Source: Prevotella sp.
GTDB taxonomy: Bacteria > Bacteroidota > Bacteroidia > Bacteroidales > Bacteroidaceae
Length of the DNA stretch: 59,512 nt
Direction: 5' to 3'
NCBI GenBank assembly: GCA_017449675.1
Contig: JAFTFG010000017.1
Location: 1-59,512, forward strand
This document shows positions 7,380 to 16,763 of the stretch, one piece after another. The position numbers and the translations under genes are program-made. The notes beneath the pieces are model-generated. The model was not told the DNA's origin. It did no database searches and saw nothing but the letters and a program-made list of their open reading frames with translations. Within the stretch, counting starts at the first letter, position 1. Each line of letters opens with the position of its first letter.

Positions 7380-10076
7380 ATGAAAAACCTACTATTGACA
7401 ACCGTATTCTGTGCCTGCGCTATGACGATAATGGCACAGAACATCGATTTCGACTTTCCTGGCAAGACGAATCCAGACAAACATACTGAGACAGGGTTCA
7501 CATCATGGGCTGTAGGACGTGTGGCATCTGACAGCAAGACCTTTGATAATGGTGTCACCATCACGCTGACACCTGGTGGCGCAGCAACATCGTTGGGTTC
7601 CAACTGGAGCAAACTGGACGTAGAAACCAACAAGTTGAAACTCATTGGCGAACATGTGCTGGTAACTAATCTGAACAACGGAAACCTGACAACTATCACA
7701 GACCAGTCAACTTCGCTGACCCTGACTATTGAGGGTCTGACGGCAGGAGAGCATACGCTGAAGGCCTATCACAACAACTCTGACAAGAATCAGGTGCAGC
7801 CCGACTTCGACATCAGTGTCAATGGAACCATTGTTGCCACAGGACAGAAAATATCCTCATCAGCACAAAGTATCAAGGATGCCGGCCAGTCATTCGTTTC
7901 CTTTACAGCAATAGAAGGACAGCCAGTAGTCATTACCTATACCACTAAACTCAAGGATGGAGAGACATACACCAGCACACGGATGCTGATTTGTGGATTG
8001 GAGTTTGATGTGGCAGCCATTACCGCCACAGACCCTCAGCCCGCTAACAAAGATTTCCACGCAGGAACCGATGATGGCACTGTACACTTCTCATGGAAAG
8101 CACCTGAGGGTATTACGACGCACAAACTCATACTGGGAACTAATGAGCATGAGGTTGCCACATCCACCACTTATGAATATGAGGGTACTCTTGCGGAATA
8201 TACCAAGACCAACCTATACTCCATGCAAACCTATTACTGGCGTGTGGACGAAGTGGAGTCTGACGGAATGGTGCATAAGGGCAACGTGTGGAGTTTCAAG
8301 CCCCGTCAACTGGCATTCCCCGAGGCAGAAGGCTATGGCCGCTACGCCATCGGCGGACGCGGTGGCATCGTCTATCACGTCACAAACCTCAGCGGTGACC
8401 CCGACACACCCGGCTCATTCCTCTACGGACTTGTCAATATCGACGAACCACGATACATCGTCTTTGACGTGAGTGGTATCATCGAACTGGACATTGAAGG
8501 CATCATTGCCAACAACACTGCCGGCAACGATCCGAAGAGTTTTCCCTCACGCTTCTCCAAGAACTTTGCCTATATAGCAGGACAGACTGCACCAGGAAAA
8601 GGTATCTGCATCAAATCGTCGAACATCGGACTGGGTTCTGATGTCATCTGTCGCCACATGCGTTTCAAGCGAGGCGGCAACGGAGGAACTGGTAATGCCC
8701 TGGGGTGTGGTAACGACCATACCATTATTGACCATACTACAGCGGCATGGGGTACTGACGAGACACTTTCCACACGCGGTGCCAAGAATGTCACCTTCCA
8801 ATACTCTATGATTACCGAGGCCTTGGGCATCACTGGCCATAAGAACTACAGCGATGGAAGTAACCATGGCTTTGCTGCTACCATTGGCGGCAGTATTGGT
8901 TCGTTTAGCCATAACCTACTGGTGAATTGTCAAGGACGTAACTGGTCAATGGGTGGCGGTCTGGACGGTGCTGGCAATGCTGCTGGTGAACTGGATATGT
9001 TCAATAACGTTTGCTATAACTGGGGAGGGCGCACCACTGACGGAGGTGCTCTCCACATGCAGTTTGTCAACAACTACTACAAGATGGGCGAGGCCTCATC
9101 TAACAAGTACTTGTTTACTGCCCAGAACGAAGATTTCGACCATCGCTCGCAGTTTGCATACGTGAGTGGTAATATCCGTGAGAACAAAAACCATACACTG
9201 ACCACCGATCTATTGAATGAGACCTATAGAGCAACTGGTCCTGAACCAGAACTGACTTGGTATGACAAACCTTTCTTCGAATCAGAAGCCAAAATACATG
9301 ATGCCAAGGATGCCTTTAAGATTGTAACGAGTTATGCCGGAGCGACAATGCCTGCCAGAGACGACCAGCACCTCCGGAATATCAAGGAGACACTGGAAGG
9401 TTCATGGACATACAAAGGCAGTCGCTCCGGCATCAAAGGTGAGATAGATCACGAGGACGACGCAGGCGGTTGGGAGACCTATCCTGAGGAGACCCGTGCT
9501 GCCGACTTCGACACAGATAAGGACGGTATGCCCGACTGGTATGAGAAGATGAGGGGCAGCGATCCTAATACCCCTAACCAGAATGACGACCCCAACGGAG
9601 ATGGTTGGACTTTGCTAGAAGACTATCTGGAATTGATGGCACATCCCTATCTCATCATTGAGCCCAGTGCCACTAAGACGATGGATGTAAAACCCTATTT
9701 CATCGGTTTCTATGGACAGAACGGTAATAGTGTGACTCCCACCTTTAGCGTTGCCACTGAGAGTACTCTCTTCACACCTTCCATTGCCGGCTCTGTCATC
9801 ACCGTTAAGGCTAAGGAGACAGGCGGTGTAGGTATTGTCAATGTGACCGTCAACGACGGTGAGACCACCTGGACACAGCGTTTCTATGTCGCCGTGACTG
9901 GTGAGACCACCGGTATTCCCTCTGTCTGGAGTGAGGAGAATATCAAAGTCGCCAAGCGTGAGTTCTTCACCATTGACGGCAAACAGGTCAGTCAATTGCA
10001 ACAGCATGGTGTCTATATCATGAAGGTTACAGACACCAATGGCGGCATCCACACCATGAAGATTATTAAGGATTAA
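7380..10076 (+). CDS. Secreted PL1-type pectate lyase with FN3-like and type IX secretion-like domains
   Basis: An 898-aa secreted enzyme expected to cleave pectate by beta-elimination. Order: signal peptide (1-19, ending IMAQ); a beta-sandwich, carbohydrate-binding-like domain (about 20-210); an FN3-like domain (about 215-310, ending GNVWSFKPR); the PL1 parallel beta-helix (about 313-640, starting FPEAEGYG); a calcium-binding-type segment DTDKDGMPDWYE followed by DPNGDG (about 705-735); then a C-terminal beta domain ending FTIDGKQV...KIIKD that looks like a type IX secretion sorting domain. This fits an outer-membrane-attached or extracellular pectinase. Its stop codon overlaps the next gene's ATG by 1 bp. 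GH28 (37.2 kb) and a beta-helix protein (22.7 kb) are other likely pectin genes in the window. No SusC/SusD pair is visible. Confidence 0.9.
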   Translation: MKNLLLTTVFCACAMTIMAQNIDFDFPGKTNPDKHTETGFTSWAVGRVASDSKTFDNGVTITLTPGGAATSLGSNWSKLDVETNKLKLIGEHVLVTNLNNGNLTTITDQSTSLTLTIEGLTAGEHTLKAYHNNSDKNQVQPDFDISVNGTIVATGQKISSSAQSIKDAGQSFVSFTAIEGQPVVITYTTKLKDGETYTSTRMLICGLEFDVAAITATDPQPANKDFHAGTDDGTVHFSWKAPEGITTHKLILGTNEHEVATSTTYEYEGTLAEYTKTNLYSMQTYYWRVDEVESDGMVHKGNVWSFKPRQLAFPEAEGYGRYAIGGRGGIVYHVTNLSGDPDTPGSFLYGLVNIDEPRYIVFDVSGIIELDIEGIIANNTAGNDPKSFPSRFSKNFAYIAGQTAPGKGICIKSSNIGLGSDVICRHMRFKRGGNGGTGNALGCGNDHTIIDHTTAAWGTDETLSTRGAKNVTFQYSMITEALGITGHKNYSDGSNHGFAATIGGSIGSFSHNLLVNCQGRNWSMGGGLDGAGNAAGELDMFNNVCYNWGGRTTDGGALHMQFVNNYYKMGEASSNKYLFTAQNEDFDHRSQFAYVSGNIRENKNHTLTTDLLNETYRATGPEPELTWYDKPFFESEAKIHDAKDAFKIVTSYAGATMPARDDQHLRNIKETLEGSWTYKGSRSGIKGEIDHEDDAGGWETYPEETRAADFDTDKDGMPDWYEKMRGSDPNTPNQNDDPNGDGWTLLEDYLELMAHPYLIIEPSATKTMDVKPYFIGFYGQNGNSVTPTFSVATESTLFTPSIAGSVITVKAKETGGVGIVNVTVNDGETTWTQRFYVAVTGETTGIPSVWSEENIKVAKREFFTIDGKQVSQLQQHGVYIMKVTDTNGGIHTMKIIKD

Positions 10077-11941
10077 TGTCACTACAAGCATCACCTATAC
10101 AAGTACTCCAACAGCAACGACTCCTGTTGCAGTTGGAGTACAATACAGAAAAGGAGGCTTTCCGCAAACAGACCGAGGAGATGGGAGTGCAACGGAAAGT
10201 CAAACGGGGTGATGCGTGGTATCCGTTAAAAATTGGTAAGAGTTATTATAACTCCCTCAACCAACTCGCTATTGAGGTGTACCGTACTGCCGACCAAGAC
10301 ATCGAACACACCTTCGAGTTTGGTAAGACGGTGATGTTCTTCCATCTGGAAGATACCAATATCAAATACTTATCGTTTACAGCCACTGTCAGTTATGTGG
10401 ACGGCGACCGTATGGTATGTATCCTCCCTAACAACGGTTATCTGATTACCTTGCAAAATACGGAGAATCTTGGTGTACAACTCTCCTTTGACGAGACCAG
10501 TTATCGTTTGATGATGGAGGCTCTCGACCGCACGATCAAAGGGAAAGGACGTCTTGGTTATCTGCGTGACCTCTTCTATTCCCGTCAGAAAGCAGAGACC
10601 TTTGTCTTCCCACCGATGCATTTCCCCTATCTGAACCCCACCCAGGAGGAAGCCGTCAACTTAGTGCTACGAGCGAAAGATGTGGCAATCGTGCATGGTC
10701 CTCCCGGCACTGGAAAGACGACAACACTGGTGGAGGCGATTCGTGAGACTTTGATGCGAGAAAGTCAGGTATTGGTATGTGCGCAAAGTAATATGGCTGT
10801 CGACTGGATATCAGAGAAACTGGTTGACCGAGGCATCAACGTACTGCGCATCGGTAATCCTACACGTGTCAATGACAAGATGCTTAGTTTTACTTACGAG
10901 CGACGCTTTGAAGCCCATCCCGACTACCCCCATCTCTGGGCTATCCGCAAAGCCATCCGTGAGTTACGTGCACATCGGAAGAGAGGGGATGAGAGATACC
11001 ATCAGAAACTGGAAAGTCTGAAGGGCAGAGCCACCGAACTGGAAATCCGCATCAACAACGAACTGTTCAGCGAGGCTCGTGTCATTGCCTGTACACTGGT
11101 AGGTGCCGCCAACCGACTGTTAGACGGACAGAAGTTCGGCACCTTATTCATCGATGAGGCTGCACAGGCACTAGAGGCCGCCTGTTGGATACCCATCCGT
11201 CGTGTCAGTCGTGTCGTCCTAGCCGGTGACCATTGTCAGTTACCCCCTACTGTCAAGAGCATCGCCGCCCTAAAGGCCGGCCTAGGTATAACCCTTATGG
11301 AACGTATTGTAGAGAACAAACCCGAAGTCGTTACTCTCTTGAGAATACAATATCGCATGAACGATGATATCATGCGTTTCTCATCCAACTACTTCTACGA
11401 TGGTCAGGTAGAGAGTGCTCCTGTCGTCAAATATCGGGGAATCCTCGATCTAGACATCCCGATAGAGTGGCTCGACACCTCTGTCTACGAATTCAAAGAA
11501 GAGTTCGTCGGAGAGTCGTTCGGTCGTATCAACAAAGACGAGGCAGAACTGACCCTGAACACCCTACAACAGTATTTCGAGCGTATCGGTAAGCAACGGT
11601 TACTGGACGAGCATATTGACGTAGGTATCATCTCCCCCTATCGGGCACAGGTACAATACTTACGCCGACTCCTGATGAAACGGGAGTTCTTTAAACCGTT
11701 CCGTCGTCAGATAAGCATCAATACCGTAGACGGTTTCCAAGGACAGGAGCGTGACATCATTATCATCTCTATGGTACGTGCCAATGAAGAAGGACAAATA
11801 GGATTCCTCCGTGACCTCCGCCGCATGAATGTCGCTATCACCAGAGCACGTATGAAACTTATCATCCTCGGTGATGTGCCCACCATGACCCGTCATCCTT
11901 TCTATCGACAACTCTGGCAATACATCCAGTCGTTGTCATGA
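10076..11941 (+). CDS. SF1 helicase of the UPF1/IGHMBP2 (DNA2/NAM7) type
   Basis: A 621-aa AAA-type superfamily 1 helicase. Residues 1-180 hold a beta-barrel-like region. Walker A is GPPGTGKTTT (208-217). Further motifs are DEAAQALE (motif II), GDHCQLPPT (motif III), QYRMNDDI (motif IV), VDGFQGQERD (motif V) and NVAITRAR (motif VI). It probably translocates 5' to 3' on single-stranded nucleic acid; whether it acts on RNA or DNA is not readable. The ATG shares one base with the pectate lyase stop (TAATG), so it is translationally coupled to a secreted carbohydrate enzyme, an odd pairing. Its end overlaps the convergent ispG end by 6 bp. Confidence 0.9.
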   Translation: MSLQASPIQVLQQQRLLLQLEYNTEKEAFRKQTEEMGVQRKVKRGDAWYPLKIGKSYYNSLNQLAIEVYRTADQDIEHTFEFGKTVMFFHLEDTNIKYLSFTATVSYVDGDRMVCILPNNGYLITLQNTENLGVQLSFDETSYRLMMEALDRTIKGKGRLGYLRDLFYSRQKAETFVFPPMHFPYLNPTQEEAVNLVLRAKDVAIVHGPPGTGKTTTLVEAIRETLMRESQVLVCAQSNMAVDWISEKLVDRGINVLRIGNPTRVNDKMLSFTYERRFEAHPDYPHLWAIRKAIRELRAHRKRGDERYHQKLESLKGRATELEIRINNELFSEARVIACTLVGAANRLLDGQKFGTLFIDEAAQALEAACWIPIRRVSRVVLAGDHCQLPPTVKSIAALKAGLGITLMERIVENKPEVVTLLRIQYRMNDDIMRFSSNYFYDGQVESAPVVKYRGILDLDIPIEWLDTSVYEFKEEFVGESFGRINKDEAELTLNTLQQYFERIGKQRLLDEHIDVGIISPYRAQVQYLRRLLMKREFFKPFRRQISINTVDGFQGQERDIIIISMVRANEEGQIGFLRDLRRMNVAITRARMKLIILGDVPTMTRHPFYRQLWQYIQSLS

Positions 11942-13312
11942 CAAGTCTTGATTGATGAGTTCCAGTAACTTCTCAACAGCCTCTTCCTCCGGGATGTTCT
12001 TCTGGACACAGACCTTCTGCTTATACAAAGAAATCTTACCACGACCGGCACCTACATAACCATAGTCTGCGTCAGCCATCTCACCAGGACCATTGACAAT
12101 ACAACCCATAATACCAATCTTCAAACCTACTAGATGACCTGTTGCCGCTTTGATACGGGCGATGGTCTCCTGCAGATTATAAAGGGTACGACCACACCCT
12201 GGACAAGAGATATACTCCGTCTTGGTGAACTTGATACGGGCAGCCTGTAGGATAGCGTCTGCAAGACTCGTTAATCTGGAGTCATTAAATGCACTGGAAT
12301 GAATAATCAATTTTGTCGCTTTGCGATCAATGAGCAAAGCACCTACTGTCATGGCCGCCTTCAACTGGAGCGTCTCCCAGTCTGGTTCATCAATTGTCAA
12401 CGTAATGGTATCATCATGGATAGAAGCCTCGGCCTCAGCACGCCGACGGGCACACTCCTCGACAGCGTCGACCAACTGACGAGCAACAGGAATCTCACAT
12501 TCTGGCTCCTCAGAGAGGGATACTCGGATGGTGTCACCGATACCTTCAGTCAGAAGAGCACCAATACCTACGGCACTCTTGATACGACCGTCCTCACCTT
12601 CTCCGGCCTCTGTCACTCCAAGGTGCAAGGGATAATGCATATCCTCCTTGTCCATCGTCTCCACCAACAACCGAACCGTCGTCACCATCACCACCGTATT
12701 CGATGCTTTGATAGAAATGACAATATCATTGAAATGCTCCCGTTTACAAATACGCAGGAACTCCATACAACTCTCTACGATACCTGCCGGTGTGTCGCCA
12801 TAGCGTGACATGATCCGATCAGACAAGGAGCCATGATTCACACCGATACGAATAGCCGTATGATGCTCTTTACAGATATTCAGGAAAGGGATCAGTTTGG
12901 CCTCTATCTTCTTCAACTCCTCTGTATACTCCTCTTCCGTATATTCCAAATGTTTGAACACACGGCCGGGATCAACGTAATTGCCAGGATTGATACGTAC
13001 TTTTTCACAATACTGCGCCGCTACATCAGCCACATGAGCCGTGAAATGTACGTCGGCCACCAAGGGTGTCATATAGCCATCCGCCTTCAGACGGTCAGAG
13101 ATACATTTCATATTCTCCGCCTCACGAGTACCTTGTGTGGTAAAACGGACAAGTTCACCACCGGCATCAATGATTCGCTTCGCTTGGGCCACACACCCCT
13201 CCGTATTGTTGGTGTCCACCGTCCCCATCGACTGGATGCGGATGGGGTTTTGACCACCGATCAGGATATTCCCGACACGGGTGACCGAGGAGATTCTTCG
13301 TTGATAGATCAT
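11936..13312 (-). CDS. ispG: 4-hydroxy-3-methylbut-2-en-1-yl diphosphate synthase (IspG/GcpE)
   Basis: A 458-aa Fe-S enzyme of the MEP isoprenoid pathway. The N-terminal TIM-barrel half is complete (IRIQSMGTVDT near the start; HLGVTEAGEGEDGRIKSAVGIGALL). The C-terminal half has the 4Fe-4S cysteines in ISCPGCGRT and GCIVNGPGE. Bacteroidota and plant enzymes usually carry a large central insert and are about 600 aa or longer, while E. coli IspG is about 372 aa. This one is intermediate: about 90-100 residues remain between RVSLSEEPE and EYISCPGC. It starts directly after the purE stop with no gap and is the last gene of a five-gene operon. Confidence 0.93.
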   Translation of the reverse strand: MIYQRRISSVTRVGNILIGGQNPIRIQSMGTVDTNNTEGCVAQAKRIIDAGGELVRFTTQGTREAENMKCISDRLKADGYMTPLVADVHFTAHVADVAAQYCEKVRINPGNYVDPGRVFKHLEYTEEEYTEELKKIEAKLIPFLNICKEHHTAIRIGVNHGSLSDRIMSRYGDTPAGIVESCMEFLRICKREHFNDIVISIKASNTVVMVTTVRLLVETMDKEDMHYPLHLGVTEAGEGEDGRIKSAVGIGALLTEGIGDTIRVSLSEEPECEIPVARQLVDAVEECARRRAEAEASIHDDTITLTIDEPDWETLQLKAAMTVGALLIDRKATKLIIHSSAFNDSRLTSLADAILQAARIKFTKTEYISCPGCGRTLYNLQETIARIKAATGHLVGLKIGIMGCIVNGPGEMADADYGYVGAGRGKISLYKQKVCVQKNIPEEEAVEKLLELINQDLS

Positions 13313-13819
13313 CTAATTAGTCTTAAATGAATATTTCACATCTGCCAACTCCTTATTGGCTTTTTCTATCTTCGCCTTTAACCCGGCTTTATAATCGGCC
13401 AGACGCTGTGCGACAGCCTCATCAGAGAGTGCCAACATCTCAACAGCCAGAATAGCAGCATTCTGAGCACCATTAACACCTACTGTTGCCACAGGGATTC
13501 CCGGTGGCATCTGGATAATAGAAAGCATCGCATCAAGTCCGTCGAGCATACCCTTGATAGGAACACCTATCACAGGGAGTGTAGTCGATGCCGCAATGAC
13601 ACCAGGAAGTGCCGCAGCCATTCCGGCTGCTGCGATAATGACCTTAATACCACGTCCTTTGGCATGACGGGCAAACGCCTCTACAGCCTCCGGCGTACGA
13701 TGTGCCGAAAGGGCATTCACTTCAAACGGTACCTGCATCTCATCTAAAAGTTTACAGGCTTTCTCCATAACGGGCAGATCACTTGTACTACCCATAATAA
13801 CACTGACAATTGGTTCCAT
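13313..13819 (-). CDS. purE: 5-(carboxyamino)imidazole ribonucleotide mutase (PurE)
   Basis: A 168-aa class I PurE, which moves the carboxyl group of N5-CAIR to give CAIR in purine synthesis. It shows the signature MGSTSDLPVM (9-18), the SAHRTP motif (about 38-43) and AAGMAAALPGV (about 63-73). Start: ATG at 13819, since the upstream open frame overlaps the PAP2-like gene. A four-unit 8-bp array fills the gap between this start and the PAP2-like stop codon. No purK is in the window. Confidence 0.93.
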   Translation of the reverse strand: MEPIVSVIMGSTSDLPVMEKACKLLDEMQVPFEVNALSAHRTPEAVEAFARHAKGRGIKVIIAAAGMAAALPGVIAASTTLPVIGVPIKGMLDGLDAMLSIIQMPPGIPVATVGVNGAQNAAILAVEMLALSDEAVAQRLADYKAGLKAKIEKANKELADVKYSFKTN

Positions 13820-13825
13820 ATTCTT

Positions 13826-13857
13826 TGATATTTTGTTATTCCGATATTTCGATATTC
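13826..13857. repeat. Four-unit 8-bp array between PAP2-like gene and purE
   Basis: Four octamers of consensus YGWTATTY (for example TGATATTT and CGATATTC) occupy 32 of the 38 bp between the two genes, ending exactly at the PAP2-like stop codon. It sits just upstream of the purE ATG, where a ribosome-binding region would be. Confidence 0.75.
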
Positions 13858-14481
13858 CTATATAAAAAGGATAGAGACGGCCGCACAGACAAACCCAACC
13901 CAGAATCCTCCTATCACCTGAGAGAGCGAATGCTGGCGGAGTATCATACGACAAGTACCCAAAATACCGGCCACTAAAAAGACGACACACATCCACCATA
14001 CTGGGTTAAAACCCAGATATTCCGCAAAGGCGAACAAGGCACCTCCGACTCCTCCAATGGCTGCTGTATGAGTGGATATCTTCCACCACACATTGATAAT
14101 CGCACAGATAATCTGCACCATCAATGCCGCTATCACAATAGAGATGATGAAATGCGGTATGTGCAACCGATTCATTACATAGACACAGGAGAAATAACAA
14201 ACGATAGAAAGCACATAAGGTATCATTCGACGCTCCCGATGTCCCAGTTCTATCAGGTTCCATCCCTGATAACGGCGATAGAGATGGATCATCACCGTAG
14301 GCAACAATATGGTGAAAAGGTAAACCATGATAAGTACCTGCAACTTATATGCCCATGGGAAGATACTCATATAACTGAATGTAAACAACGCTATCAGTCC
14401 GATAATAGGTAGATAGAATGGTGTGAAGAGCATGCTAATCACCCTGGCTGCTAAGATTATCTGTTGGTTTCTCCTCATCAT
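13858..14481 (-). CDS. PAP2-family membrane protein, degenerate active site
   Basis: A 207-aa protein with about six membrane helices. It resembles PAP2 (type 2 phosphatidic acid phosphatase) proteins: KISTHTAAIGG stands where PSGH normally is, and RMILRQHSLSQVIGG where the SRxxxxxHxxxD motif is. The usual final Asp is Gln, and the first KxxxxxxRP motif is not clear (RERRMIPY). Catalysis is therefore uncertain. It lies between rpoN (7-bp gap) and purE in the operon, and may act on undecaprenyl or lipid phosphates. Confidence 0.72.
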   Translation of the reverse strand: MMRRNQQIILAARVISMLFTPFYLPIIGLIALFTFSYMSIFPWAYKLQVLIMVYLFTILLPTVMIHLYRRYQGWNLIELGHRERRMIPYVLSIVCYFSCVYVMNRLHIPHFIISIVIAALMVQIICAIINVWWKISTHTAAIGGVGGALFAFAEYLGFNPVWWMCVVFLVAGILGTCRMILRQHSLSQVIGGFWVGFVCAAVSILFI

Positions 14482-14488
14482 CTTCTCT

Positions 14489-15988
14489 TTATTTCCTTAG
14501 TCTGGCAACTGGAATACCCAGTTGTTCTCTGTATTTGGCTACCGTGCGACGAGCAATAGGATATCCTTTTTCTGCCAACATCTTACCCAAGGCCTCATCA
14601 CTGAAAGGTTTCTGTTTGTCCTCGGCATCAATGATATCCTGCAAAGTCGCTTTGATTTCTCTGGTGGAGAGTTCATCACCCTCCGACGTGGTATAGCCAT
14701 CACTGAAGAAATGACGTAGCGAGAAAGTTCCCCAACGAGTCTGTGCGTATTTAGAGTTACAGACACGTGAGATCGTACTCAGGTTAAGTCCCGTCTTCTC
14801 TGCGATGTCTTTCAGTATCATAGGACGCAGCAGTGCCTCGTCCCCTTCCTCAAAATAACGGTGTTGCCACTGAATAATAGCCCTCATCGTTGCTGTGAGT
14901 GTCTGACGACGAACACGTATCGCCTCTATAAAGTTCTGAGCAGCATCCACCTTCTTCTTCGTGTAAAGCAGTGTCTCTTTCATCTGCCTACTCATGTGCT
15001 CCTTGTTGCCTTGGTATTCTCGCAAAGTATCCGTAAACGACTGTGACACATGTAACTCAGGTACTTCACCGATATTCAATTGAAACGTCACCGTCCCATC
15101 ATCATGCGTGTCAATAATAAAGTCAGGCGTTATCTGCTGCATGGAGCGTCCGATGGCCTCTCCCATAGAGGCACCCGGCTTAGGATTGAGTTTGCGTAGT
15201 TCTTTCATCAGTGCTTCCGCCTGCATACGGTTCAGTTGCAGCGACTGTTGAATTTTCTGCCAGTGTTTCTTGGTGAAGGCCTCAAAATAATGTTCTACCA
15301 CTTGGGTCATCAGGTCACGCAACCGAGACGGTTCTCGACGACGAATCTGCAGTAGAAGACACTCCTGAAGAGAACGACCGCCGATACCGGCAGGGTCAAA
15401 CTCCTGTAATTGATGGAGCACCTGCTCTATCTCCTGAGGAGTGGCATCAACCGCTTGGTAGATAGCCAACTCATCGCTGATGGTATCCAGAGACTTACGC
15501 AATAGTCCGTCATCATCCAACGATCCTATCAGATATTCCATAATATCATGTTGTCTCTCATCCAAGTCAATCACCCCCATCTGCTCTTTAAGTTGATCAT
15601 AAAACGACCGCGTCTCTCCATAGACCATCTCCTCACGTTCCTCATGACTGGGATGTCCACCTTGATAGACTGGAAGGTCCTCATCGTCTCTGCCGATATT
15701 CTCTAAAGCCGCATCTAATGCCGACTGACGCTCTTCTCGCTCGCTTCTAGTATTAAAGTCTTCTTCCAACGCATCATCGACATTGTTGTCCTCCTTCCAG
15801 TCATTATTGTCTTCACCTGCATCGATTTCTAACGCAGGATTGTCATCCATCTCCGTATTCACACGTTCCAACAACTGTGCGACTGGCAATTCTATAAGTT
15901 GCGCCTGCAACAGTTGTTGCTGCGTGATACTCTGCGTCTGTTTTAACGTCTGCGTTAGTTGCTGTTCCTGTATCTGCTCCTGCGCCAT
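14489..15988 (-). CDS. rpoN: RNA polymerase sigma-54 factor
   Basis: A 499-aa sigma-54. The N-terminal Gln-rich activator-interaction region (QTLKQTQSITQQQLLQAQL) is followed by an acidic stretch (about 60-110), the core-binding domain, a helix-turn-helix, and at the C-terminus the RpoN box ARRTVAKYREQLGIP, which reads the -24 promoter element. It needs an AAA+ enhancer-binding protein, and none is encoded here. The start overlaps the upstream gene's stop by 1 bp (TAATG). Confidence 0.96.
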   Translation of the reverse strand: MAQEQIQEQQLTQTLKQTQSITQQQLLQAQLIELPVAQLLERVNTEMDDNPALEIDAGEDNNDWKEDNNVDDALEEDFNTRSEREERQSALDAALENIGRDDEDLPVYQGGHPSHEEREEMVYGETRSFYDQLKEQMGVIDLDERQHDIMEYLIGSLDDDGLLRKSLDTISDELAIYQAVDATPQEIEQVLHQLQEFDPAGIGGRSLQECLLLQIRRREPSRLRDLMTQVVEHYFEAFTKKHWQKIQQSLQLNRMQAEALMKELRKLNPKPGASMGEAIGRSMQQITPDFIIDTHDDGTVTFQLNIGEVPELHVSQSFTDTLREYQGNKEHMSRQMKETLLYTKKKVDAAQNFIEAIRVRRQTLTATMRAIIQWQHRYFEEGDEALLRPMILKDIAEKTGLNLSTISRVCNSKYAQTRWGTFSLRHFFSDGYTTSEGDELSTREIKATLQDIIDAEDKQKPFSDEALGKMLAEKGYPIARRTVAKYREQLGIPVARLRK

Positions 15989-16635
15989 TATTTGAAGTAC
16001 TCTTTTAGTTGTTTCGCATAAGATGCCAACTGTTCTGTATCACTATTACCATAACGCTGCCATATCTCTAGGCAAGCAGGATACAGTTCACTGTCTACTA
16101 CCTCTTTGCGGTGGAGATAGGGATCACAATGCTGATAGAGCGTCATTACATCAACAATTTCACTGACTGACACTTTCATCAGACTCGCCAATTGTCGTAT
16201 CTCCGGAGTCTCTGCCACCATCGTGATAGGAGTCAGACGGAAATACTGGTCTAAGATCAGAATCAGCATGACAGGAGTCATCTTACTATGTGGTAATACC
16301 GGACGGAAATCACGTTCGAAGGTCTCTTGGACATCCACTCCTTCATAGAAATCCTCCTGTCTTCCAAATCCCTTCATCTGACGTAACAGACTAACGGCAC
16401 GACTCAGTCGACGGGGATTCTTACCGTATTCCTGCCAGATACGTTCGATACGAGGTGTCTCCAAATTGGCAATCGCACACATCTTATTAAACAGATCCTG
16501 TGGGGTAACATGCAGTTCCATGCCCAGATCTACCATCGCTTTACTGTACATCGGTTTTACGCCCACCGGTTTCTTCAGATACAACTGCATCAGGAGAAGC
16601 CAGTCGTCATCTATCCAATTCCTATTTTTTGCCAT
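15988..16635 (-). CDS. Conserved protein of unknown function preceding rpoN
   Basis: A 215-aa soluble, helix-rich protein (begins MAKNRNWIDDDWLLLMQLY), without signal peptide or membrane helix. I do not recognise a named domain. The 1-bp overlap with rpoN and the shared promoter at 16661-16691 tie it to sigma-54 expression. Confidence 0.8.
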   Translation of the reverse strand: MAKNRNWIDDDWLLLMQLYLKKPVGVKPMYSKAMVDLGMELHVTPQDLFNKMCAIANLETPRIERIWQEYGKNPRRLSRAVSLLRQMKGFGRQEDFYEGVDVQETFERDFRPVLPHSKMTPVMLILILDQYFRLTPITMVAETPEIRQLASLMKVSVSEIVDVMTLYQHCDPYLHRKEVVDSELYPACLEIWQRYGNSDTEQLASYAKQLKEYFK

Positions 16636-16660
16636 ACCGCTTTCTGTTTGATTCTATCGG

Positions 16661-16691
16661 CAAAGTTAGCGATAAAAAGGCAAAAAACAAA
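16661..16691 (-). promoter_or_regulatory. Promoter of the rpoN-purE-ispG operon
   Basis: Leftward TTTG (16691-16688), 19-bp spacer, TAACTTTG (16668-16661), 26 bp before the ATG at 16635. Confidence 0.7.
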
Positions 16692-16731
16692 GAAAATGTA
16701 AAATAATTGCATACTTCTCAACTAATTTTCG

Positions 16732-16739
16732 TATCTTTG
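16732..16739 (+). promoter_or_regulatory. Promoter -7 box of the phosphatase operon
   Basis: TATCTTTG, 24 bp before the ATG at 16764. A weak TTG lies about 22 bp upstream. Divergent from the rpoN operon. Confidence 0.6.
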
Positions 16740-16763
16740 CAGTATCTTTACAGAAAGTTTTTC

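Noticed and set aside
7301-7699. Open frame extending the RluA-like protein upstream by about 130 codons
   Set aside because: It crosses both divergent promoters and the first 320 bp of the pectate lyase gene on the other strand; its residues look unlike the family.
13820-13999. Longer purE frame
   Set aside because: It overlaps the PAP2-like gene in another frame and lacks family similarity; the ATG at 13819 begins the conserved protein.
15880-15988. CAG/CTG-like repeats at the start of rpoN as a microsatellite
   Set aside because: They encode the Gln-rich N-terminal region normal for sigma-54 proteins.
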